Shown: positions 32,605-43,800 of the stretch, one piece after another | Position numbering within the stretch: position 1 is the first letter of the stretch | Layout of the letters: every line of letters starts with the position of its first letter | Position numbers and translations under genes: made by a program | Notes under the pieces: model-generated | What the model was told of the DNA's origin: nothing | The model's database searches: none | Seen by the model: the letters and a program-made list of their open reading frames with translations, nothing else | NCBI RefSeq assembly: GCF_009389715.1 | Contig: NC_052401.1 | Coordinates: 2,530,843-2,594,842, forward strand | Reading direction: 5' to 3' | Length of the DNA stretch: 64,000 nucleotides | DNA from: Phoenix dactylifera | Lineage: Eukaryota > Streptophyta > Magnoliopsida > Arecales > Arecaceae

Positions 32605-33920
32605 GTGGATCTGGGCCCGGGGGCCAGGAGTGGGGTGTACCGGTTGAAGCGTCGGTGCGGAGAACGAGGGCGTGTGGCGCCGTGGTTCCTTGCTGGTGAC
32701 GGGCTTCTGCGCCGGCGTTGAGGCGTCGGGCTCCTCCTCTGGGGTGCCTCTTTTCGCCTTTTCTTCCCGGGCTTTAGAGGGGCCTCGGCGGCCTCCTTGT
32801 TCCGGTGGGAGGCTGCCTCCTCGGCGTCTGCATACTGGTTTGCCCGAGATAACAGCTCCGGGAAGCTCCGCGGCAGGCGTTTGTCCAGGGAGAAGGTGAG
32901 TCTGCCCTTCCGGAAGCCACGCTTCAGGGCTGAGAGAGCCACTTCCTGGCTCAGGTTCCGGACCTCCAGTGTAGCCTTGTTGAAGCGGGTGAGATAATCC
33001 CGCAGGCTTTCTCCCTCGTTTTGCCGGACATCAAAGAGGGAGTCGGAGACCAGTCGCCGCCTGCTACTGACGGCGAAATGGCTGATGAAGAAGCGGGTGA
33101 ACTGGTCGAAGGACTGGATGGAGTTAGCCTCCAGGCCGGCGAACCATGCTCTTGCCGGGCCACGGAGGGTCGCCGGGAAGGCCTTGCAGAGGAGCGGATC
33201 CGATGCTCCATGGAGGAGCATAAGAGTCCTGAAACTCTCCACGTGGTCCCGCGGGTCCGCCGCCCCGTCGTAGGGTTCGATCGCCGGCATTTTGAACCCC
33301 GGCGGGTTCGGGGTCCGCAGGATCCTCGAGGCAAGCGCCGGCTGGGAGGAGATCTCCAAGTCAGCGAAGGGATCTTTGGAGTGGCCCTTCAGGACCTGGA
33401 GTTGTCTGTGGAGATCGTCCACCCGCCGGTCCAGGGAGCGCGACCGGTGGGTGGGGGACAAGGAGCGGCGCGAGGGGGACCGACTGGAGTGCGGGCCCCT
33501 CGAGGACTGGGGTGTCTGAGAACGCGCCCGGGTCCGCCTCTCGTACCCCGCACAGCTCCGATGAGAAGGTCCTGGCAGAATGGACCGCACTCGAGAATCC
33601 TCCTCGCGCCGGCGCTCCTCTCCATGGGAGAGGAAGGAGCGCGGGTTGTGAGGAAGAGGCGAGTGCTCGGGGGGCAGCGGCTCCTGAGCCCGTTGCGGCA
33701 CCCGAGAGATCACACCCTGCAGATTCTGCACTGCCTCCGCGAGGGTGCGAACCTGCTGGGCTAGCTGGTCGAACTGAGCAGCTTCGACCGTCTGAATGGG
33801 AGAAGGGGCGGTGGAATGCTGCTGAGAGTGCGTTGGGGACGCAGCAGCCTCTCGGCCGGAGGCGCGAGAGGCTCCGCGACTGGAAGCATTGGAAGCTCCA
33901 CGACCACCTCGCCGTGCCAT
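32559..33920 (-). CDS. gag: Tat-element gag polyprotein
   Basis: The first ATG after the 5' LTR leader gives 453 residues. The N-terminus is Ser/Arg-rich with QFDQLAQQVRTLAEAVQNL, a likely coiled coil, followed by an RS-rich basic region. The retrotransposon gag (capsid) domain centres on the segment ending RGPARAWFAGL and the later LRDYLTRFN motif. The C-terminus is basic. Gag leaves frame at a run of five G on the plus strand (32619-32623), 45 bp before the end of this ORF, just where the pol frame takes over. In related Tat elements gag and pol form one frame, so this is most simply a one-base length change in this copy or in the read. Confidence 0.88.
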   Translation of the reverse strand: MARRGGRGASNASSRGASRASGREAAASPTHSQQHSTAPSPIQTVEAAQFDQLAQQVRTLAEAVQNLQGVISRVPQRAQEPLPPEHSPLPHNPRSFLSHGEERRREEDSRVRSILPGPSHRSCAGYERRTRARSQTPQSSRGPHSSRSPSRRSLSPTHRSRSLDRRVDDLHRQLQVLKGHSKDPFADLEISSQPALASRILRTPNPPGFKMPAIEPYDGAADPRDHVESFRTLMLLHGASDPLLCKAFPATLRGPARAWFAGLEANSIQSFDQFTRFFISHFAVSSRRRLVSDSLFDVRQNEGESLRDYLTRFNKATLEVRNLSQEVALSALKRGFRKGRLTFSLDKRLPRSFPELLSRANQYADAEEAASHRNKEAAEAPLKPGKKRRKEAPQRRSPTPQRRRRSPSPARNHGATRPRSPHRRFNRYTPLLAPGPRSTWRSRGGRTSRSRGR

Positions 33921-33960
33921 TACGATCGTTCTAAGATTCGGCCCTTCCTCTAGCGCCAAC

Positions 33961-34844
33961 TGTTGCTGGTGGTCCAAACCGAGAACGATTGGCACTGCGG
34001 TGTGAACGGGGTTCCGTCTGAGTTGTCTTGGTTGGTGTTGGTTGCGCTCCACCTTCCGCCAAGAAACCTGCAAACAAGCCTTGCACCACCACCAGGGTGG
34101 TGATGGCCCTCCGACGGTCAAGTCAGAGGAGATTGGAGGAGGAGGAGAGGTGATAATCGCAAGTAAGAGAGTGCTCTGGGAGATATTGCTCACCCCCCCT
34201 TCTCCCCCCAGCCGCATATATACCTGGCTGGGGGGTCTCTCAGGGGGGTTTGTTATCGTGGGGCACGATGGTGTGGCCACTGACATGGCCGTTACAGGGC
34301 GTCGTGGAGCAGCACCGGGTACGGCCACGTCAGGGCATAGTGGGGCTCCGCTTTGTACGGCTGATGCAGGAGATCGTGGAGCAGCATCGGATACAGCCGT
34401 TGCAGGGAGTAGTGGAGCAGGAGGCCGCGGCGTGCCTCTGGGGAATAGCCTGTCGTTATCAAGAGATCTCCGACTCGGGGTCGGAGCGCTGGATCAAGGG
34501 GCAGCCGACTCGGGGTCGGGCTGCGGAGCCGAGGATATCCGACTCGGGGTCGGATTGCTGGATCAAATGGCAGCCGACTCGGGGTCGGGCTGCGGAGCCG
34601 AGGACGTCCGACTCGGGGTCGGAGCGCTGGATCAAAGGGCAGCCGACTCGGGGTCGGGCTGCGGAGCCGAGGATGTCCGACTCGGGGTCGGAGCGCTGGA
34701 TCAAAGGGCAGCCGACTCGGGGTCGGGCTGCGGAGCCGAGGATGTCCGACTCGGGGTCGGATTGCTGGATCAAAGGGCAGCCGTAGTCTTCCTGGGCGCG
34801 CGTGCCGGTCACGTGGGGCATGGCGGCTTATTTCCCCCGTAACA
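33961..34844 (-). repeat. 5' LTR of the Tat element
   Basis: This 884-bp copy has TG..CA ends in element orientation. The TATATAT box is at 34216-34222 and the GACTCGGGGTCGG half-unit array at about 34470-34775, again nine half-units. The array is upstream of the TATA box, in U3, where LTR enhancer repeats usually sit. Confidence 0.93.
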
Positions 34845-35633
34845 ACATCCATGGGAATGAAAAATAAAATATTACAAAATTAAATAGGAAGATCTGTTGA
34901 AAAAACCTATAATGTAGATCTCATATAATTTGCCACATAAAATGTCATCCGATCAGTTGCACTATTAGCTTCTCTATAAATATGTGAAATCTCAATTTAT
35001 AGTAGTGAATGCATCATCGCCAACAATCCAATGGAAAAAGTCTTCTGTCAGTAGGAGGTGAATTAGAAAGATATCTAATAATTGTTATAGAGTCTTCGTC
35101 TAAATAAACCTGTGAAACCCTTAATGTATATATAACATAATTTAGATCTTTCCAAGCTGCACGTAACTCCACCATTGGAATTGTAATATCAAAAATTCTA
35201 ACACCATCTGCAACTGGCGGTGCACTTAGCACTTCATATAATAAAGTCTGCTCCACAAATGCACCCTTTTTTTTTTCATGACAGTCCCATTAAAATTGAA
35301 CTTGAGGAAATAGAAGGGTGATGGTGTTGCTGAATTGATATATAATTGCTCGAGTTTAAAGATAATAGAAAACAAAAAAAAGGGTAAAATAAAACTGGTA
35401 CAATTCAACCAAGGAATAACAAGGATGATAGCACTCCCAAAGCTGTGGCTTCTCCTCTCTCTCGCTCCCAGTAATGTGGAAGATGTACGCAGAGCCCCAC
35501 GCAGTGCACGCGCGTTTAAGCCAAGTCAGGTTCTACTTTAATCTTTTCTAGGTGACCCATTTTCTACTCGTTTTGGGTCCCAATTATTGTGGACGAAGAG
35601 TAGCAGGGACCACTAACAAATGCAAAAGAATAA

Positions 35634-35790
35634 TGTGGGAGATCCGTGGGCATGTGTTTAGTTCCATATCAATTATTTGCCCAAGAGATCTTGGGTATTT
35701 ATACATGTCTATAAAATCTAAAAAATACCTTCGAGCTAACTATTTTGGATGAAATCATAGGTTGTTACAAATAGTATCAGAGTAAATCCA
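35634..35790 (+). mobile_element. Short LTR and tRNA-Met-like PBS fragment (TRIM-like)
   Basis: A 136-bp LTR-like segment runs from TGTGGGAGATCC to GTTGTTACA (35634-35769). It is followed two bases later by TAGTATCAGAGT, close to the TGGTATCAGAGC primer site used with initiator tRNA-Met. Related fragments occur at 39225-39390 and 47002-47090. No coding part is seen. Confidence 0.5.
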
Positions 35791-35799
35791 GCCTATAAC

Positions 35800-37960
35800 T
35801 CATGTGGACTAGGGAACATTGCAGCAAAGGCTCATTGAGGCTGATCATCGGCCGATCGTAATGCTTGTAATTAGATTTGAATGGATTTAAACTTTTAACC
35901 TGACGCTATTTTGGGTGAGGTCTTAAGCTGTTACATAATGCCATGGTAACTCAGAAAAACCACCCAAAAAATTCACTCAACTGTCTCTCCCACCATTCAC
36001 ATTCTTCTTTGCTTCCATTATTTTGCCACAATTCACGGCGCAAATACAAAAACAGCACAACAGCTGAATGATTTTGCTAGTTACATTTTTTAGTTATGAA
36101 AGCATGTGTCAATGGCTCAGCTGTTTTCTCTTATGAGACGAACCACATGGAAATTCTATGATACAGAAGGAAAGATGAGAAAGTCCTCCTCCTTAATTTA
36201 ACATATTGCTTGGCTAATCAAATATAAAAAAAAATACAGAATTCTATAACTTTTGGGTAATTAACTTCAGCAATTTGAATGATCTAGTAGATTTTTGCAT
36301 TAGCCATACCTAGCAAGAGCCATAACTCAGGAGAGAGTCGTATCTTGGAGCACTTTGGATTTGTATGGTTGATAGGGCTGTAATCACTTCCTTTCCTTCT
36401 TAAAAAAAATTATAAAGACTATTTTATAAGCAAAAAATTATCAAGTTTTATTTAGAGCATAATTTCATGATATTTTGAAAACTTAAAAAATATAGTATGC
36501 TGGACATATGTGTTGGATTTTTAAAGTTTCAAACTACTTTGTTCCGACAAGGAAATCGTTATTATGATTTTTGTTTTGATAAGATGAATGATAAACATTC
36601 CTATTGGATGCCATCAATTCTGAGACATCAAGCCTAGTATTCAATATTGACCTATTATTGGGTCCAAAAACTGAAATGAGGAACATGTCAGATGATGACC
36701 TCTAAAGGAACTCACAAATGATGGTAAATTCACTACTAACTCTTGTTACAATTTCATCAACAGCTGCAGGATTTTCTTCCCCTACTACAATGTGAATATA
36801 CATTGTCAGGTCCGGAGTGAATATATTTTTTGAATTTTTGTCAGAAAATCTTCTTCATTGGCTTCGGTCTTATACAAAAACTCTTCAGTGTTTTTAGCTC
36901 TGGGGAAATCTGTGCACCGAGGTTACTTGACAGCTATAGATTGCTATTGAACCACTTGTTACCCTTGATGCAGACTGAAAGGAGCAGGCTACCCTCTGCC
37001 CTCCTATTCTTCTCATGCCTTAACTTTGTATATATCTACAAGCTTTGTCTTCTTTTATTACCATCTCAATAAATCTGGGGAAAGCAATTCACTTCCTCCA
37101 TTACCCTTCAGAAAAAAGACAAACCTTTAAACCATTTTACTATGGAAGGACTCCGATTCTTGCTCCATACTTATATTCGTTGGGCAACCAAGTCATGTCG
37201 ATCGACTTTCTCAGGAAAGCTAGCTTTGTCTAGAATTTAAGCTTTCGAAAGGTAGCTGAGTGGGCCATGTACGAAATGCTGATATGCCTAAAGGATCTAA
37301 TTTAGGCTTGATTTAAGTATAAGAATTCATACCATCAGAAAATCTTCCAAGTTAATGGCAAAATGCTGTCTCCATTGTCTTCCTAAGAAGTCATGTATTA
37401 TTGGTGCAAAATAGGCCTATACTTGATCCTCCAGAGCTCCAAAGACTATGGCTCTCAATCAGATTAATTGGTTTCATACAAGGAAAGATTAACTTAAAAG
37501 TTCAGACTTGATTTATGACCAGATTACCAATTTGAGACCCATCTTACCTAATACCAAGTCAAAAGTATACTTCTTGACATTTTTTTTAAAAAAAATTCAG
37601 TGTTTTTTTATTCTTATTTTAGCCGGTAGTTAATAGAAGTGAGCCTTCTATGCCAACCACTCCAAAAATGTCCTGTGGGTAAAAAAAAAAAAGCTGCCTA
37701 GAGTACTCTACTATTTTTTATTTTATTTTATTTTATTTTTGGATATGGCCGTATTTGAAGGGTACGAAATATTTATTTTAGAGAAAAAAACAATCGAAGT
37801 GTTACTTGCATTCCCAACTCCCAAGCCATGCCCTTCCTCAGGTAAAGATCATGGGGAAAGTTTCACCCCAACCAAACCAGGCGCTTTTAAATAGACAAAA
37901 TAACGGGAAGCAGACCCATTAAATAAAATTTTCCTCCACCAGTCCCCACCCCCACCTGAC
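35800..37960. other. Non-coding upstream region of dirigent gene A
   Basis: AT-rich sequence without convincing genes. The frames at 36830-37233 are shared with copy B at 48360-48830, but indels between the copies change frame, so they do not look coding. Confidence 0.5.
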
Positions 37961-37973
37961 GCCTGACGGTCCC

Positions 37974-38045
37974 CATAAATAACCACCAAGGGCTCAGACA
38001 CATACACTCATCACACCAAAACCCAAACTCCCATCCCATTCTCAC

Positions 38046-38130
<85 letters not shown>

Positions 38131-38137
38131 GGTTCTC
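37974..38137 (+). promoter_or_regulatory. TATA box and microsatellite leader of dirigent gene A
   Basis: CATAAATA lies at 37974-37981. The leader contains about 21 CT repeats and then about 18 GT repeats at 38049-38128, ending nine bases before the ATG. In copy B the same tract is far shorter. Confidence 0.6.
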
Positions 38138-38713
38138 ATGGGCAAACTCTTTTCGATCGCCATTCTTCTTCTCTTATTCAGCACCATCACTCCCTCCTCA
38201 GCCAAGGATGGAGAACACTACAGTTTCCTCCAGAGTCAAAAGCCGGCGACGCCGCCGGTGCGCCAGAAGCTGAGCCACCTGCGGCTATTCTTGCACGACG
38301 TCGTGAGCGGGCCGGATCCGAGCACCGTCAGGGTGGCCCAGGCGGCCTCGGCCAACAAGTCGGCGACCTCGTTCGGCACGTTGGTCATGATCGACGACGC
38401 GCTGACCGTTGGCCCTGAGGCCACTTCAAAGCTAGTGGGCCGGGCCCAGGGTTTCTATTGTTTCGCGTCCAAGGAGGAGGCGGGCCTGCTGATGTCCATG
38501 AACTTTGCCTTCACCGACGGCAAGTACAATGGTAGCACGGTTACCATATTGGGCCGGTATACGGCATTGTCGAAGGTGAGGGAGATGCCGGTGATCGGGG
38601 GAAGTGGGCTTTTTCGGTTGGCCCAGGGTTATGCCCAGGCCCGGACGCACACCTTCAATCTTAAGACTGGTGATGCTGTGGTGGAGTACAATGTTTTCGT
38701 CATGCACTACTGA
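38138..38713 (+). CDS. Dirigent protein A
   Basis: This is a single-exon gene of 191 residues, the usual dirigent size. Residues 1 to about 22 form a secretion signal ([14 protein letters not shown], then TPSSA). The mature part has the HDVVSG motif, [28 protein letters not shown] and [20 protein letters not shown], then [12 protein letters not shown] at the end: the eight-stranded beta-barrel dirigent fold. Dirigent proteins are apoplastic and direct stereoselective coupling of phenoxy radicals in lignan and lignin-like synthesis or in defence. The ATG at 38138 was chosen because upstream codons are only microsatellite. It differs from copy B by about two dozen residues. The substrate is unknown. 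Confidence 0.93.
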   Translation: MGKLFSIAILLLLFSTITPSSAKDGEHYSFLQSQKPATPPVRQKLSHLRLFLHDVVSGPDPSTVRVAQAASANKSATSFGTLVMIDDALTVGPEATSKLVGRAQGFYCFASKEEAGLLMSMNFAFTDGKYNGSTVTILGRYTALSKVREMPVIGGSGLFRLAQGYAQARTHTFNLKTGDAVVEYNVFVMHY

Positions 38714-38714
38714 T

Positions 38715-39794
38715 TTAGAGGTTGGTTTTCTGATTTAGTTTGTGTCCTCTCCATGGCGTTGGTTGCAAGGTGATCTTCATGATGTGGTTTTGGTTTTGGC
38801 TCTTTTCTTTTTCATTCAATGGATGTCATTGTCGGTGTCCCCTGGCTCTACTCAATGCTACAGGCCATGGAGAGTGGAATCATTGCTCAGAAAAATAAAA
38901 AGTTGGAACGAGAGCAAAGTAATCGTAAAATTCTTTACATGCGGACAGCTTTTTCAAACCTACTACTTTTTTTTGGGGGTCAAATCCTGCTACTTTTTTC
39001 CCCAAACCTACTTTAGGTAGCAACCGCTATATCATTATTAGGGCTGTTATAGCTTGCACAGGAGGGTTCGCATAAAAGTAGTAGTACTTGCGGTAGGCTC
39101 CTGTTCTGCTTCTTTTTTTTTTTTTTTTCGTGAGGGTGAAATCTAGTTTGCCAATGTTTCGATTCAAGGGGGTGCGTGCCTGAAAGGCTAGAACATATGT
39201 TCGGTCCTCTCTATTTTGGGAAATATAATTTTAGATCATTGGTTGTCCTTTGGGTAGATGATTAGTACCATTTTTTCTACGAACTAGATAGATTTTGGAT
39301 ACTTATATATTGTTAAGAAATTTAAATAACATATCCTAGCTAAATTTATTAGATGAAACCTTATGTTGCTGCAAACGGGCTATCAGAACCTACAAATAAT
39401 GTTGCTTTCGGTAGCAACATATGTGATTGGAGAGAGGCCAATGCATCTCTTGTGGGACGGGCTCATTAAGGGTAGGTGTAGGTGAGAGCAAGAGGGACCA
39501 GTGATACCTCCAGATTTCGGTCATGGCAGTCTCCAAGAGCACCCACAACAAAGCTACAAAAGCTGATTACCTCTTACAACTCCATAATCCCAGAGTAGGT
39601 GGTCCGAGTGGTCTCCTGGAACGTCGTGGCCTTTCCAAATTGGTTCATATGTTTGCAGTTAAAACGAATCTCTTAAAAATCTATTCATGCGTCGGTGCGA
39701 AAATCCGTACCTTAACAAAACCTCCAAGTATTAACCACATTTTAAGAAAGAGAATCTAGACAAAAAATGTTTTATATAGACTTGAATAAGACTA
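38715..39794. other. 3' flank of dirigent gene A
   Basis: The first 200 bp match the 3' flank of copy B. A short-LTR fragment related to 35634-35790 lies at 39225-39390, ending TATCAGAACC. There is no gene here. Confidence 0.5.
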
Positions 39795-40515
39795 CCAATA
39801 ATGAAGCAAAAGGAAACAAATTTTATTCCTAACGAAGGGGTGGGGGAGCAGCGTCCGTGCCCTCCCAACAAAATTCTTCTGAGTAGTGCGCCGCATAGGA
39901 GGCAACACTGTTTGCCTTCCGATAGACATTGGGTAGCTCGGAATGCCATCAGCCCACTCACAATCTTACATATATCCAACAAAGCATATGCCAATCCGAA
40001 CGTCTGTCCCTATCAACACTCTTATAAATCCAATCAATCACTATGGCCGCATCGCCCTCAAGCTGAATACAAGTCGCCCCTAAGACCCATTTGGCAAAGA
40101 CAATGTCCTCCCATGCAGCTCTCAACTCTGCACCACTGACTGATTCATCGAAGACATGTCGGCCGCAATGAGCTTAGACTCATGATCCCTGATCACAAAG
40201 CCCACTCCACCTCTTTCTCTATTGTCAACGATACTGCCATCAAAATCAACCTTGAAAAAGCAAGGAGGTAGGGGTGAAGTACAGCCCTACCCGCCACTGT
40301 CTTCGAGTGCATACTTCTACCCTGAAAAATTTGGGTATTTCTGTCTAGCCTTATATGATAGGCTACATAAGCACATCTAATATCCCACTCCAGAGTGCTC
40401 GATCGCCACCGAGCTCCCTTCAGCTGGCTTAAGAAGTCCTCTACTGAAGTCACTACCTACAGTGAGTCCATGATCCTACCCCACACCTGAGCTGCATGGG
40501 GGCATCTAAATAGAA
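39795..40515 (-). mobile_element. LINE RNase H-region remnant
   Basis: On the minus strand the pieces FKVDFDGSIVDN, GGVGFVIRDHESKLIAA, AELRAAWEDIVFAKW and CIQLEGDAAIVIDWI follow the RNase H domain of plant L1 elements. Upstream are zinc-binding-linker-like pieces near 40440-40480. Stops and shifts show it is inactive. Confidence 0.7.
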
Positions 40516-40867
40516 CATAATTGATAATTAGCAGGGACCTACAAAAGATAATTAAATATTATTAATTTTTGAAATTAACTGATGTGATATAGCATCTTTC
40601 GAACGGGACTCGTCCCATAAAGTGGTCCAATTAACATTACACCAATTAGACTTGTATTATTTGCTGTACTCTAGTTGGAGGTGCCGGCCCATGGCCGGAT
40701 TAGTTTTCAAAACATTTTCCTTGCATCCATGCTTTTTATTTAAGGGTTACCATAGCTGTTGTTGTTGTGTCGTCGTCACAGCATTCAATGTGATAGATTT
40801 CATGGAAGATTCAGTCTTTTGCTTCAGTATTCGTAGTCCTCTCGCGGAGGTTTGGGCTTACACAATC

Positions 40868-43800
40868 TGTAAGAATCAAGCCAACTGGGCCTAACTTAGA
40901 CCAAAGTCGACCAAAGTCGGCAGGCCCAACCGCCGCGGCCGTTAGACGGTTGTAACTAACGAACGGCCAGTCGTTACCCTCCCTCTCTGGGGCTTAAAAA
41001 ACCCTCGATTCCACTCCACCTCCATCCATCTTCTCATTCCTCCTCCATCTTCGTCCCTTCTCCTGCTTGAGCTGACTGTGCCCTCGCTTGTGCCGCCGGG
41101 GTCGAGGTGCAACGCCTCATCGGAGCAAGGTAAGGCCTTCCATACCCTTCGCATTTCCTTCTCTTGTCTCCCCCTCCTTCCGATCGATCGACAATGGCTG
41201 GAATCCGGCAAAGAGCCGCGGGAATAAGGAAAAAGAAGAAGAAGAAGAAGAAGAAGAAGAAGAAGAGAAGGGGGGAGAGCATATCTGGTGGTTCCACCCT
41301 ACCGCCCGCAGGCCCTCGGCCGCGCCACCGTCGGGCTAGAGGCCTCCTTCCCCTTCTCTGTCTTAGGTGGGGTGGGCTCTCGCCCTTCCCCCTCCAGTTT
41401 CACGGGGAAGAAAAGAGGGGAGGGCGATGAAGGAGAAGAAAAGAAGAAAAGAAGAAAAGAAAAGAAGAAAAGAAGAAAAGAGGAATAAGAAAAGAGAAAA
41501 GAGAAGAAAAAAAAAAGGGGAGGGAGAGAGAGAAATGTCCATCCTTGGTGCAAGCATTCTCTCTTTACTATATTTGTATATCCAAATCCGACTTACCCAA
41601 TCAGAACTTGAAGCCTGCTCAAATCCATTTCGAATTGTTTTTTTTAAAAAGGTAAATAGCAAGTAATTTATTTTAAACAGTTTTGTGCAGCGGAGTTATC
41701 TAACTGAATCTAAAAATTTTTGGACGAACAGAGATAAATAATTTTGGCATAAATCTTATTAATTTTAAATTATTAATTAATTTTTAGTAAGAAAAATTAT
41801 GAATTATATTTGACATGATTGATCTTGCATTTTTTTAAAAGTTTAAACCCAAGCATACGGTTGAAAATAATCCATATTTTTGGTCAAATAGCATCTTTAC
41901 TGAATACTTTGTTGTAAATGATCTACATATGATTTATGAAAAATTGCATGAAAATGATATATGTGGCATAATTAGAATACTTAATAGTAAATGACTTATG
42001 GTTATGTAAAATTTCATATATGGCATAATTATTTAAAGTTTTGCGATGTCATTTAACATTTTCAACCTACTTATTAAAGTATTATTTGTGAAATATTTTA
42101 TAAGCTCTCAGATAACTATGACTGCCTCTAGAAATGGAGGCCAATCGACACCTTAGAGCTAGCATCTAAAGAAAACGGCCCTCAGCCAATGGGTTAAAGT
42201 TAGTAACGAATGTAAACTATAAAATCTTGTCGATTACGAAAACAGCCATATTATGGGTTATAGTGACCGTAGCGCGAATATCTGCGAGCAAGATTTTGGA
42301 GCTAAATGTTAGAAGAATAATTTATGCATTTATTTGCAAAATGAAAGCATGTTTGTGGAAAATAAATGATTTATGCATGCATGAGTTCCTTTTGACTTGT
42401 TTTAATATATGTGTTATGAATGCTTATTTTGGATTGTCTCTTATTTTCTTTAAATGATATATTGACATGGAAAAACCCATACTTGATCTGGTAAGATGGT
42501 GCACAGTTACTTACTGAACTCCAAAGCTCATTTGTCTCTTTATATTTTTTTAAGATAAATAAAGTTGCTAGGAGCGGAAAAGAATAAATGAATGAAGGTT
42601 GAAAAAATAAGGCTTAAAGCATAGTTACAAGCTGTCATAGAAGTAGCGATGACTATAAAGTTTGGGTTGTAGTTTTCAATATTCAAATATTTGATTTAGA
42701 TACAAGTTGGACAAATTTTATCATGTTATATGAAAGAATATTGTTATTATGGGCTTTGTGTTATTGTGGGCAACACCCTACAGTCGGTGAGCAGCCAATG
42801 GCTGGAAGTCAAGGAGAGTCTGATTCCCCTATTTTTGGGTCTTTTTTTTGGATTTCCTCACCAATCAGCCGCCGCCGCTGGCCATCGCCACCGCCATTGC
42901 CACTACCGCCGAACTGTTGCAGTCACCATCATCAGCCACCCCTCTTTTCTTTGTTGTTGCTATGGGAGAAGAAAGAAGAAAAGAACAAAGGAAGAAAAAG
43001 AAGAGAAGAGGATGAGAGAGAGAAAGAGAGCTATCCTCTCTCATTTTCTCTCTCTCTCCACTTTCTCTTTCCACTTTCTCTCTCTACCTTCCCTCTCCTC
43101 TCTCCACTTTCTCTCTACCTTCTCTTTCCTCTCTCCACTTTCTCTCTCCACCTTCTCTCTCCTCTCTACTTTCTCTCTTCACTTTCTCTCTCTAGAATGT
43201 CCAAGGAACCCAGTATCGGGTCCTGTTGACTTGATCTACGAACCCGAGTTAACCTTATAAAGGGCACAGTTCTGCTCTGGTGCCCGGGCTACCTACTGGA
43301 CTGATCATCCTAGCCTTGTTGAATGTCCTTAAAACCTTCATTGATGAACCATGTTGGCTAATCTAAGCCTTGATCGAGTTTATGCCCTATGATTTGTTGA
43401 TCAAGTCGCTCGGTCCTAAACCATCTTGAACCATTGAACACTGTCACTCGACCAACTCTCTCTCTCTCTCTCTCCTTTCTTATTTATTTCAAATGGAAAT
43501 TAATCTCGCTTTTAATGTTGTTAATAGGGTTGACTGAATCAACTAGTGAAGTTTGACGGCTTAAGGCGAAACAGGTAAGTAAATCTTATACTTCTTACTA
43601 GTTTTTGAACTGTAAGTAGATCTTGTACTTTTTATAATCATGTCTTTCATGCATAAAATCTGCTTGTGAAAATATAACACTTTTCTTAAAATTTTGGATC
43701 AGCATTTGTATCATGAAAATCATGCTTTATTATGAAATAAAGTTTCATTAATATTTTAATGAAAATAGCTCTGTTATGAACTGATCATATCATTTAGTAT

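Larger units (their letters stand above)
21799..34844 (-). mobile_element. Tat-lineage Ty3/gypsy LTR retrotransposon
   Basis: This 13,046-bp element is read on the minus strand. The order is 5' LTR (33961-34844), a 40-bp leader starting GTTGGCGCTAGAGG as a likely primer-binding site, gag, pol, a 5.8-kb non-pol region, a G-rich tract before the 3' LTR (about 22695-22712), and 3' LTR (21799-22694). Pol domain order with integrase last and a second, archaeal-type RNase H after the first places it in the Tat group of Ty3/gypsy. The LTRs differ mainly by single-base run lengths, which suggests recent insertion. Flanks do not show a matching 5-bp duplication (GTATC versus ACATC). Confidence 0.93.
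34855..38900 (+). repeat. Segmental duplication, copy A
   Basis: This copy matches 47165-50225 in order and orientation, including a non-coding block around the sequence TGACAGCTATAGATTGC (36930 and 48447), the promoter and a dirigent gene. Copy A is longer mainly because of about 600 bp at 35490-36105 (containing a short LTR fragment) and extra sequence near 36550-36830 and 37625-37790. Its left edge coincides with the retrotransposon insertion. Confidence 0.85.

Noticed and set aside
34042-34842. 266-codon ORF on the plus strand
   Set aside because: It lies in the LTR. The repeated peptide reflects the 69-bp subrepeats, and the opposite strand is open too.
36830-37233. Possible conserved protein shared with 48360-48830
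   Set aside because: The similarity is from the segmental duplication. Indels between copies break the frames and no motif is recognisable.
41034-41666. ORFs rich in Lys/Glu or Phe/Leu
   Set aside because: They translate GAA and GA-rich tracts in the probable LTR.
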